From Frigoribacterium sp. (GTDB taxonomy: Bacteria > Actinomycetota > Actinomycetes > Actinomycetales > Microbacteriaceae), in the NCBI GenBank assembly GCA_025363205.1, contig JANYEI010000139.1, forward strand, positions 19,151-83,150: a stretch of DNA of 64,000 nt, read 5' to 3'. Positions 1 to 7,716 of the stretch are shown here, piece after piece (position 1 is the first letter of the stretch; the number at the start of each line of letters is the position of its first letter). A model generated the notes under the pieces. It did not search any database, was not told where the DNA came from, and saw nothing but the letters and a program-made list of their open reading frames with translations. Both the position numbers and the translations under genes were made by a program.

Positions 1-256
1 CGAAGAACAGGCTGTATTCGCCGGGGAGACGGGAATCCGCGGTCGAGGAGAGCGTCACCAGGTCCCCAGCACCATCGATCGAGAGTATTCGAGTGTCTTC
101 CGGTCGGCGCCTCGGGGGCATCACGACAGTGCGCGCCACGAGCAGAGTCACGACGGCGGCAGTGGCAGCGGCGATAGTCCCGATGGCTCCGGCTGCGGCA
201 AGCGCCACCGGGAACCAGTGAAACACTTTGACGGCGTGCCGCCGGGAATCTGCCAC
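1..256 (-). CDS. Membrane-anchored alpha/beta hydrolase-like protein, partial (3' end beyond window)
   Basis: Only the N-terminal ~85 residues are in the window; the reading frame is open to base 1. It opens with an Ala/Val-rich membrane segment (about residues 15-38), followed by a short basic stretch (MPPRRRPED) and a beta-rich start. This arrangement resembles actinobacterial single-pass alpha/beta hydrolases, but no catalytic motif is visible because the domain lies outside. The start is unsure: GTG at 256 or GTG at 226, neither with a clear ribosome site. It is divergent from the DUF3000 gene, whose start lies about 20 bases away, so the two share a very short promoter region. Confidence 0.45.
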   Translation of the reverse strand, partial: MADSRRHAVKVFHWFPVALAAAGAIGTIAAATAAVVTLLVARTVVMPPRRRPEDTRILSIDGAGDLVTLSSTADSRLPGEYSLFF

Positions 257-278
257 ACGGGAACTTTAGTCTTCACTC

Positions 279-878
279 GTGCCCGAAACCGCCGCAGGTC
301 AACCGGAGCCGGCCCCGTTCCGCGCCGCACTCGATGCCATCCGTCGCGCTGCTGTTCGGCCAGAGCTCGTGCTGAGCGAGATCCCGTCACCCGGAGGAGA
401 GCTCGCCCCGTTCAGCGTGGCCCTCGCCGCGAATGTAACTCCTGCCCGTCATAATTCAGATTCTGACCTCGGCACCGGCCGCTTCATCCTGCTCTACGAC
501 CCCTCCGCTCCGGAGGCGTGGGGCGGGGTTTTTCGCGTGGTGTGCTACGCGCAGGCCCCACTCGAAACCGATATCGGCCTCGATCCCTTCCTGGCAGCTG
601 TCGCATGGTCGTGGCTCGTCGACGCGCTCGATGCCCGCGGTGCTCGCTATATTTCAGAATCAGGAACCGCAACGCGAATCCTCTCCACCGGTTTTGGGGA
701 GCTCGCAGCACAGGGGGATGGCGCGCAAATTGAGCTTCGCGCCTCCTGGACTCCCCTCGATGCCCACGACATCACCTCGCATGTGGAAGGCTGGGGGGAA
801 TTGTTGTGCATGCTGGCGGGACTGCCGCCGGCTGTCGAAGGAGTGAGTGTGCTAGCGGCCCGCAGAGATCGGACGTGA
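279..878 (+). CDS. DUF3000 family protein
   Basis: A 199-residue soluble protein with no signal peptide or membrane segment. It matches the actinobacterial DUF3000 family as I remember it (conserved EIPSP near residue 35, a Gly/Trp-rich middle with WSWLVDAL, and a C-terminal EGWGELLCMLAGLPP). Molecular function is unknown. The start is GTG. Its stop overlaps the start of the RNase D gene in a GTGA junction at 875-878, so the two are translationally coupled. This DUF3000-RNase D pairing recurs in actinobacteria, which supports the assignment and hints at a role linked to RNA metabolism, though that is only inference. Confidence 0.8.
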   Translation: MPETAAGQPEPAPFRAALDAIRRAAVRPELVLSEIPSPGGELAPFSVALAANVTPARHNSDSDLGTGRFILLYDPSAPEAWGGVFRVVCYAQAPLETDIGLDPFLAAVAWSWLVDALDARGARYISESGTATRILSTGFGELAAQGDGAQIELRASWTPLDAHDITSHVEGWGELLCMLAGLPPAVEGVSVLAARRDRT

Positions 879-2224
879 GCGACACCGGAAAAGAGCCGGT
901 GTTTCTCGACGGTACGGAACTCCATGACCGTGCCGAAATGACTTCGGGCGAGCGGACCGTGCCCTCCACGGTAGCGGTCGAGACTCCCCCCGTCGAGACT
1001 CCCCCGGTCGAGGCCGCGCAGGCCCCCCACGTGGAAGTTCACGTCATTGACACTCGCGAGGACTATCTCGAGGCCGTCTCCGCGATCGCTTCCGGTACCG
1101 GTCCTATCGCCATCGACGCCGAGCGCGCATCCGGCTTCCGCTACTCGCAGCGCGCATATCTCATCCAGATTTTCCGCCGCGGTTCCGGGGTCTTCCTCTT
1201 CGACCCTCCCGCAATCGGTTCCTTCGCAGAACTCGACGCAGTCATCCGCGACGAGGAATGGGTGCTGCACGCTGCAAGCCAGGACCTCGCGTGCCTGCGG
1301 GAAGTGGGGCTCGATCCCACCCGCATCTTCGATACCGAGCTCGGCGCGCGGCTTGCCGGCCTGCCCAGGGTGGGCCTCGGCACGGTCGTGGAAGACCTGC
1401 TCGGCATTCACCTCGCCAAGGAGCACTCTGCGGCGGACTGGTCGACGAGACCGCTACCGCAGTCCTGGCTGGTCTATGCGGCTCTCGATGTGGAATTACT
1501 TCCCGATCTGAGGGATGCCATGGCCGCTCTGCTCGAGGACGCGGGCAAGTCCGAGATCGCTCGCCAGGAATTCTCTGCCGTGCTCACTCGAGAGGCTAAG
1601 GTCGTCACCGGTGACGCCTGGCGGCGACTCTCCGGCCTCCACACGGTGCGCGGCGTGCACAATCTCGCTGTCGCTCGCGAACTGTGGCAGGCACGCGATA
1701 GATTCGCGCGCGAAATCGACACAGCTCCCGGCCGACTTGTTCCGGATTCCTCGCTCATCGCCGCCGCGAAAGCGATGCCTGAATCCCGCCACGGCCTCGC
1801 ATCTCTTCGTGACTTCAGCGGTCGCGCCAGTCGATCGGAACTCCCGCGCTGGTGGGCCGCAATCGAAATGGGCCGCACGACCGAGGACCTGCCCGCTCTG
1901 CGAGTGACGAGTGAAGCGATGCCTCCGCCCCGAGTCTGGAGCGACCGCAATCCAGAGGCCGACAAGCGCCTCAAGGCGGCCCGCGCCGCGATCACGCTCG
2001 TCTCGACCGAGGTGAGCATCCCGGTTGAGAACCTGTTGACGCCGGAGTTGCTTCGGCGTCTCGCCTGGAATCCACCCGATCCGCTCGAAATCGACAGCGT
2101 TCGTTCCGACCTGATGGGATTCGGCGCCCGCGAGTGGCAGGTTGACGCTATCGCACAGGTGATCCTCGATGCCTTTGTCGATGGCGACCAAATTATCGAA
2201 CCGGGTGTCGAGCCGGTTTCGTAG
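875..2224 (+). CDS. rnd: HRDC-domain 3'-5' exoribonuclease (RNase D family)
   Basis: About 449 residues. The N-terminal ~45 residues are low complexity (repeated VETPPV). The DEDD exonuclease domain follows: Exo I is IAIDAERASG, Exo II lies around HAASQDLACL, and Exo III has YAALDVELLPDL with the tyrosine of DEDDy nucleases. An HRDC-like helical domain comes next (ARELWQARDRFAREID, then PDSSLIAAA). The family trims 3' ends of structured RNAs such as tRNA precursors. GTG at 875 is preferred over an upstream in-frame ATG because it gives a 4-base overlap with the DUF3000 stop and removes a stretch that overlaps that gene. Confidence 0.88.
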   Translation: MSDTGKEPVFLDGTELHDRAEMTSGERTVPSTVAVETPPVETPPVEAAQAPHVEVHVIDTREDYLEAVSAIASGTGPIAIDAERASGFRYSQRAYLIQIFRRGSGVFLFDPPAIGSFAELDAVIRDEEWVLHAASQDLACLREVGLDPTRIFDTELGARLAGLPRVGLGTVVEDLLGIHLAKEHSAADWSTRPLPQSWLVYAALDVELLPDLRDAMAALLEDAGKSEIARQEFSAVLTREAKVVTGDAWRRLSGLHTVRGVHNLAVARELWQARDRFAREIDTAPGRLVPDSSLIAAAKAMPESRHGLASLRDFSGRASRSELPRWWAAIEMGRTTEDLPALRVTSEAMPPPRVWSDRNPEADKRLKAARAAITLVSTEVSIPVENLLTPELLRRLAWNPPDPLEIDSVRSDLMGFGAREWQVDAIAQVILDAFVDGDQIIEPGVEPVS

Positions 2225-2286
2225 AAACAGTCAAACGATTTTCAGAGGATTTCTTGCCCGTTTAAACTCTTTCTTATTACCTATAA

Positions 2287-3504
2287 GTGAAAAGAGGCAT
2301 TGTGGCCGAGAGACATGAAGTCGTGTTCGTCGATGGGGTTCGCACCCCGTTCGGACGCGCTGGCGAAAAGGGAATGTACTGGAACACCCGAGCAGACGAC
2401 CTGATCGTCAAGGCCATCGTCGGCCTGCTCGAGCGCAACCCGGATGTGCCGAAGGACCGGATCGATGAAGTCGCGATTGCCGCGACCACACAGCAGGGCG
2501 ACCAGGGTCTCACTCTCGGCCGCACGGCCGCTCTACTCGCCGGCCTGCCGAAGTCTGTGCCCGGCTTCGCGATCGACCGCATGTGTGCCGGAGCGATGAC
2601 GTCGGTCACCACGCTGGCCAGCGGCATTGCTTTTGGAGCCTACGATCTCGCCCTCGCGGGCGGCGTCGAGCACATGGGCCGTCATCCGATGGGCTTTGGC
2701 GCCGACCCCAACCCGCGTTTTCTCTCGGAGAAGCTCGTGAGCGGTGAAGCACTCAACATGGGTTCGACCGCCGAACGAATCCATGATCGCTTTCCCGAGC
2801 TCACGAAAGAGCGATCCGACCGATACGCGCTGGCGAGCCAGCAGAAGGCCGCTGCTGGCTATGAGAACGGCAAGCTCCAGCCCGACCTGATCCCCGTCTC
2901 GATCCGCTCCGAATCCGGCTGGGGCCTCGCCACGCGGGATGAGGCGTTACGCCCAGAAACCACACTCGAGGGGCTTGCGGGCCTCAAGACACCGTTCCGG
3001 CCGCACGGCCGGGTTACTGCGGGCAACGCCTCCGGGCTCAACGACGGCGCCACCATCAGTCTGCTCGCAAGCGAGGCCACCGCAAAAGAGCTCGGCCTCA
3101 CCGCGAAGATGAAGCTCGTGAGTTTTGCTTTCGCCGGGGTGGAACCCGAGATTATGGGCATTGGCCCCGTGCCGTCGACCGAGAAAGCACTGAAGAAGGC
3201 CGGGCTGTCGATCACCGACATCGGACTCTTCGAGCTCAATGAGGCTTTCGCGGTTCAGGTGCTTTCCCTGCTCGACCACTTCGGTATCGCCGACGACGAC
3301 CCGCGCGTCAACCAGTGGGGCGGCGCGATAGCGATGGGACATCCTCTCGCCTCCTCCGGTGTGCGGTTGATGATTCAACTCGCCGCACAGTTCAAGGAGC
3401 GCCCGGATGTGCGATACGGCCTCACCGCTATGTGCGTCGGCCTCGGCCAGGGTGGCTCTGTCATCTGGGAGAACCCGTACTTCGATGGAAAGAAGAAGAA
3501 ATGA
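2287..3504 (+). CDS. Thiolase family protein (acetyl-CoA acyltransferase, FadA-type)
   Basis: About 400-405 residues. It performs the last beta-oxidation step, thiolytic cleavage of 3-ketoacyl-CoA. The nucleophile cysteine sits in DRMCAGAMTS (near residue 100), the histidine in AMGHPLASSG and the second cysteine in MCVGLGQGG near the C-terminus, so all catalytic residues are present. The start is either GTG 2287 or GTG 2302; the latter is preceded closely by AGAGG. The stop overlaps the ATG of the downstream multifunctional enzyme (ATGA at 3501-3504), forming a fadA-fadB pair. The AT-rich stretch 2225-2286 upstream probably holds the promoter. Lys/Glu-rich ends suggest a soluble cytosolic enzyme. 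Confidence 0.9.
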   Translation: MKRGIVAERHEVVFVDGVRTPFGRAGEKGMYWNTRADDLIVKAIVGLLERNPDVPKDRIDEVAIAATTQQGDQGLTLGRTAALLAGLPKSVPGFAIDRMCAGAMTSVTTLASGIAFGAYDLALAGGVEHMGRHPMGFGADPNPRFLSEKLVSGEALNMGSTAERIHDRFPELTKERSDRYALASQQKAAAGYENGKLQPDLIPVSIRSESGWGLATRDEALRPETTLEGLAGLKTPFRPHGRVTAGNASGLNDGATISLLASEATAKELGLTAKMKLVSFAFAGVEPEIMGIGPVPSTEKALKKAGLSITDIGLFELNEAFAVQVLSLLDHFGIADDDPRVNQWGGAIAMGHPLASSGVRLMIQLAAQFKERPDVRYGLTAMCVGLGQGGSVIWENPYFDGKKKK

Positions 3505-5639
3505 CGAACGTCGTCGAACAGAACCGATTTGCGGAACTCATCGCGGCATCCGACGACGAGGTCGTCACTCACTCCTTTGTGCGTGACGTTCCCATTTCTG
3601 CGGGCCGAACACTCGCGCTCGTGACACTCGACAACGGTCGGGACCATACGCGGCCCACGACCCTCGGCCCGGTCACTCTTGTCGAATTCGCTGCGACACT
3701 CGACACGCTGAAAGAGCGCGCGGGGCGAGGGGAAATCGCCGGAGTCGCCGTCACGGGCAAGCCGTTCTTCCTCGCTGCCGGTGCCGACCTCTCCAAGGTC
3801 GGCTCGATCACGAGCCGAGCCGTCGGGAAGCAAATGGCCGAGCTCGGTCACTATGCGCTCGGCAAGCTCAGCAACCTCGGAGTGCCGTCGTTCGTATTTA
3901 TCAACGGCCTCGCGCTCGGTGGCGGACTCGAGATCGGACTCAATGCCGATTACCGCACGATTGACCGCAACACACCGGGCGTTGCGCTTCCCGAAGTGTT
4001 CCTCGGCATCATCCCCGGCTGGGGAGGCACCTGGCTTCTTCCGAATCTCATCGGCATCGAGAATGCCCTCAAGGTGGTCATTGAGAATCCACTCAAGAAC
4101 AACCGGATGCTCACAGGCCAGGAGGCCTTCACCCTCGGTATTGCCGACGCGATTTTCGACTCCGTGTCGTTCCTCGAGCACTCCATCGCCTGGGCCGACG
4201 GAGTCATCGCCGGTACAACGAAAGTGAAGCGGGCGAACGCTCCCGGCAAGATCGAGCGGGCGGTGAAATGGGACATCGCAATCGGCGTTGCCACGAAAAT
4301 GCTCGAAAATCGCATCGGGCGGGTCGCGAAGTCCCCGTACAAGGCCCTCGAACTTCTCAAAGCCGCGAAGAACACCGATCGTGCGGCCGGGTTCGCCGCC
4401 GAGGACGAAGCCCTTGCTGAACTCATTTCGGGCGACCAGTTCGAGGCAAGCATCTACGCCTTCAACCTCGTGCAGAAGCGGACAAAGCGCCCCGCCGGTG
4501 CGCCAGACAAGAAGCTCGCGAAACCGGTCACCCAGGTGGGTGTAATCGGTGCGGGTCTCATGGCCAGCCAGTTCGCACTGCTTTTCGTGCGCCGCCTCAA
4601 GGTGCCCGTGATAATTACGGATCTGGACCAGACACGGGTCGACAAGGGGGTGGCTTACATCCATACCGAGATCGACGCGCTTCTCGAGAAAAAGCGCATC
4701 TCACCGGATGAGTCGAATCGCTTGAAAGCTCTCGTCACCGGCACTGTCGACAAGGCCGACTTCGCCGAGTGCGATTGGGTGATCGAGGCCGTGTTCGAAG
4801 AACTGGGTGTGAAGCAGGATGTGTTCGCCGACGTGGAACAATACCTCTCCGAGACTGCTGTACTCGCGACGAATACGTCGTCGCTCTCGGTAGAGCAGAT
4901 CGGTGCGAAGCTGAAGCACCCGGAACGCCTCGTCGGCTTCCATTTCTTCAACCCGGTGGCCGTCATGCCTCTCGTGGAAGTCGTGAACACCCCGCAGACA
5001 GATGACGCAACCCTTTCCACCGCCATGGTCACCGCCGCGAAACTCTTCAAGAACGCAGTGATCACGACTGACACGCCAGGTTTCGTGGTCAACCGCATTC
5101 TCGCCAAAGTGCTTGGCGAAGCCATGAACGCCGTTGACACCGGAACGCCTTTCGAGACCGTCGAGGAGTCAACTAAGCCATTCGGGCTTCCGATGACTCC
5201 GTTCGAGTTACTTGAGCTTGTCGGGCTCACAGTCGGAGCGCACGTGCTCGACACCCACCACGCCGCATTCCCCGATCGCTTCTTCGAGAGCGCGAACCTG
5301 CACAAGCTCGCCGAACTCGGTCACATCTTCGAGCGAGATTCACACGGCAAGGTCACCGGTATCGACAAAAAGGCGCGTGCCATCGTTGCCGGTGGCACCA
5401 CTCCGATGACCGCGGAGGAGCTCCGCACCCGAATCGAAGACGGTCTTGCCGACGAAGTGCATCGCATGCTCGAGAGCAACGTGGTCGAGGCGGCGGAGGA
5501 TATCGATCTCTGCCTCATCCTCGGGGCGGGCTATCCGTTCCAAATGGGTGGCGTGACGCCGTATCTCGACCGGGTAGGGGCTTCCGAGCGGGTCTTCCAC
5601 GATACCTTCCACCACCCGATCCTGCGCGGCGTGCAGTAG
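3501..5639 (+). CDS. fadB: 3-hydroxyacyl-CoA dehydrogenase / enoyl-CoA hydratase, multifunctional beta-oxidation protein
   Basis: 712 residues with two modules. The N-terminal crotonase domain has the oxyanion-hole glycines (GLALGGGLEIG) and a PEVFLGIIPGWGG motif. The 3-hydroxyacyl-CoA dehydrogenase module starts with the Rossmann motif GVIGAGLMASQFA (around residue 345) and has the catalytic histidine region GFHFFNPVAVMPLVEVV, followed by its C-terminal dimerisation domain. It hydrates enoyl-CoA and oxidises 3-hydroxyacyl-CoA, passing product to the adjacent thiolase. ATG 3501 overlaps the thiolase stop, so this start is preferred to earlier in-frame codons inside the thiolase gene. A 12-bp hairpin follows the stop. 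Confidence 0.92.
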   Translation: MTNVVEQNRFAELIAASDDEVVTHSFVRDVPISAGRTLALVTLDNGRDHTRPTTLGPVTLVEFAATLDTLKERAGRGEIAGVAVTGKPFFLAAGADLSKVGSITSRAVGKQMAELGHYALGKLSNLGVPSFVFINGLALGGGLEIGLNADYRTIDRNTPGVALPEVFLGIIPGWGGTWLLPNLIGIENALKVVIENPLKNNRMLTGQEAFTLGIADAIFDSVSFLEHSIAWADGVIAGTTKVKRANAPGKIERAVKWDIAIGVATKMLENRIGRVAKSPYKALELLKAAKNTDRAAGFAAEDEALAELISGDQFEASIYAFNLVQKRTKRPAGAPDKKLAKPVTQVGVIGAGLMASQFALLFVRRLKVPVIITDLDQTRVDKGVAYIHTEIDALLEKKRISPDESNRLKALVTGTVDKADFAECDWVIEAVFEELGVKQDVFADVEQYLSETAVLATNTSSLSVEQIGAKLKHPERLVGFHFFNPVAVMPLVEVVNTPQTDDATLSTAMVTAAKLFKNAVITTDTPGFVVNRILAKVLGEAMNAVDTGTPFETVEESTKPFGLPMTPFELLELVGLTVGAHVLDTHHAAFPDRFFESANLHKLAELGHIFERDSHGKVTGIDKKARAIVAGGTTPMTAEELRTRIEDGLADEVHRMLESNVVEAAEDIDLCLILGAGYPFQMGGVTPYLDRVGASERVFHDTFHHPILRGVQ

Positions 5640-5671
5640 GGTCCGACGGCGTCCGAGGAACAAGCACCCGC

Positions 5672-5706
5672 GGCCGTTCGAGACCCGTCACGGATCTCGA
5701 ACGGCC
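5672..5706. terminator. Hairpin terminator between convergent fadB and dxs
   Basis: A perfect 12-bp stem, GGCCGTTCGAGA (5672-5683) with TCTCGAACGGCC (5695-5706), and an 11-base loop. It lies between the fadB stop (5639) and the dxs stop (5761), so it can end transcription from both sides. There is no long T run, as is common in high-GC actinobacteria. Confidence 0.75.
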
Positions 5707-5760
5707 CGTCGGTGGTGCACTCGGTCTTATACCTGCCGGTTGAGCGGATCAAGCTCGAAG

Positions 5761-7707
5761 CTATTTGCGGTCCGACCCAAGCGAACGCTCCTGGTGCGCG
5801 TCATCGGTGAGCGGTCGTGCCACCGGGATCTTGCTGCCGAGCACCTGCTCCACCACATCGCGGGCGATGTGTTGCGGGGTGAGGCCGGCTTCCTCGAGAA
5901 TCTGGGCGCGGGATCCGTGCTCGAGAAACTCATCAGGCACCCCGAGCTCCGTCAGTGCAGTGTCCACCCCAGCGGCCCGAAGTTCCTGGCGGATGCGTGT
6001 GCCGATTCCGCCGACCCGGATGCCGTCCTCGATGGTCACGACGAGACGGTGCTCTGCCGCCAGTTCGATCACGCTCTTCGGCACCGGCACCACCCAGCGC
6101 GGATCGATGACGGTGGCTCCGATTCCCTGATCTGCCAGCCTGACGGCCACTTCGAGACCGATCTCGGCCATCGATCCGACCGTGACGATAAGCACGTCTT
6201 TGTGCGGTGTTTCGCTCAGCACGTCCACGCCATCGCCCAAGCGACGCACGGCAGGAACTTCGTTGCCTACGCTGCCCTTGGAGAAACGAACGACGGTCGG
6301 CGCGTCCTTCACTGCAACGGCCTCTCCCAGTTCCTCGCGCAACCGAATCGCGTCTCGCGGCGCGCTCAGGCGAATATGGGGAACCACCTGCAGGATCGCC
6401 AGATCCCAGATGCCGTGATGGCTCGGTCCGTCCGGTCCGGTAACACCCGCCCGATCGAGCACGAAGGTGACGCCTGCTTTATGCAGCGCGACATCCATGA
6501 GCACTTGGTCGAAGGCTCGATTGATAAACGTCGCGTACAGGGCGACAACGGGATGCAGGCCCCCGAAGGCAAGCCCCGCCGCAGAAGTCACGGCGTGCTG
6601 CTCGGCGATGCCAACATCGAATACCCGGTCCGGATACTTGGAGGCGAGGGGCTGCAGCCCGGTCGGACGGAGCATCGCGGCGGTGATGCCGACGATCGTG
6701 GGGTTGCTGTCGGCGAGAACCACCAGTTCTTCCGCGAAGACCGATGTCCAGGACTGCTTGTCCGAAGCACCGATCGGCTCCCCGGTCTCGGGATCAATGT
6801 GTCCAACGGCATGCATTTGGTCCGCGGCATCCAGCACGGCGGGTTCGAATCCTTTGCCCTTCTGGGTGATCGCGTGCACGATCACCGGGGCACCGTAGTT
6901 CTTGCCCTGGGTGAGTGCCTCTTCCATCGCGCGGAGGTCGTGGCCGTCGATCGGACCGATGTACTTGATATCGAGGTTTGAGTACAGCGCCTCGTTGTTG
7001 GAGAAGCGGCTGAGGAACCCATGGGTACCACCGCGGATGCCGCGATACAGGGCGCGCCCCGGACCACCGAAGAGATCGAAGAACCGGCGACTCGAGGCAT
7101 ACAGGCTGCGGTAGGAGCGACGCGTGCGCACATCGTTGAGAAAACGAGCCATCCCGCCGATGGTCGGCGCATAAGAGCGCCCGTTGTCATTGACCACGAT
7201 CACGAGGTTGCGCGAATTGTCGTCGCTGATGTTATTGAGGGCTTCCCAGGTCATTCCGCCGGTGAGGGCACCGTCTCCGACGACCGCGACCACGTGACGA
7301 TCCTTTTGCCCGGTCATCTGAAACGCTCGAGAGATACCGTCTGCCCAGCTCAGCGAGCTGGAGGCATGCGAAGACTCGACGATGTCATGCTCGGACTCCG
7401 ATCTTTGCGGGTAGCCGGCCAGTCCCCCTCGCTCACGCAGATGGCTGAAGTCCTGCCGACCGGTGAGGAGCTTATGCACGTATGACTGGTGCCCGGTGTC
7501 GAAGACGATGGCATCGTGGGGTGAGTCGAATACCCGATGGATGGCCATCGTCAACTCGACGACACCGAGGTTCGGGCCAAGGTGGCCCCCCGTTTTCGAG
7601 ACCTCGCCGATCAGGAATTTGCGGATCTCGGCTGCAAGCGCCACGAGTTGCTTCTGCGAGAGTCGGTCCAGGTCTCGAGGGCCATGGATACTCTGCAGAA
7701 GACTCAT
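5761..7707 (-). CDS. dxs: 1-deoxy-D-xylulose-5-phosphate synthase
   Basis: 648 residues, the usual length. It condenses pyruvate with glyceraldehyde 3-phosphate to DXP, the first step of the MEP isoprenoid pathway. Visible features are GGHLGPNLGVVEL near the N-terminus, the ThDP-binding segment from GDGALTGG to NDN (about residues 145-180), the transketolase pyrimidine-binding region (DVGIAEQHAVTSAAGLAFGG) and the C-terminal domain ending in RPLTDDAHQER. The start codon lies 9 bases after the acnA stop on the same strand, so dxs is probably read through from acnA. This acn-dxs order is common in Microbacteriaceae and relatives, as far as I recall. Confidence 0.95.
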   Translation of the reverse strand: MSLLQSIHGPRDLDRLSQKQLVALAAEIRKFLIGEVSKTGGHLGPNLGVVELTMAIHRVFDSPHDAIVFDTGHQSYVHKLLTGRQDFSHLRERGGLAGYPQRSESEHDIVESSHASSSLSWADGISRAFQMTGQKDRHVVAVVGDGALTGGMTWEALNNISDDNSRNLVIVVNDNGRSYAPTIGGMARFLNDVRTRRSYRSLYASSRRFFDLFGGPGRALYRGIRGGTHGFLSRFSNNEALYSNLDIKYIGPIDGHDLRAMEEALTQGKNYGAPVIVHAITQKGKGFEPAVLDAADQMHAVGHIDPETGEPIGASDKQSWTSVFAEELVVLADSNPTIVGITAAMLRPTGLQPLASKYPDRVFDVGIAEQHAVTSAAGLAFGGLHPVVALYATFINRAFDQVLMDVALHKAGVTFVLDRAGVTGPDGPSHHGIWDLAILQVVPHIRLSAPRDAIRLREELGEAVAVKDAPTVVRFSKGSVGNEVPAVRRLGDGVDVLSETPHKDVLIVTVGSMAEIGLEVAVRLADQGIGATVIDPRWVVPVPKSVIELAAEHRLVVTIEDGIRVGGIGTRIRQELRAAGVDTALTELGVPDEFLEHGSRAQILEEAGLTPQHIARDVVEQVLGSKIPVARPLTDDAHQERSLGSDRK

Positions 7708-7716
7708 GATGGCAGC

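Noticed and set aside
6841-6856. GGTTCGAATCC, a tRNA T-loop-like string
   Set aside because: It is inside the dxs coding region, and no acceptor, D or anticodon stems fit around it.
5740-6981. Plus-strand open frame of about 413 codons
   Set aside because: It is antisense to dxs, which has all family motifs.
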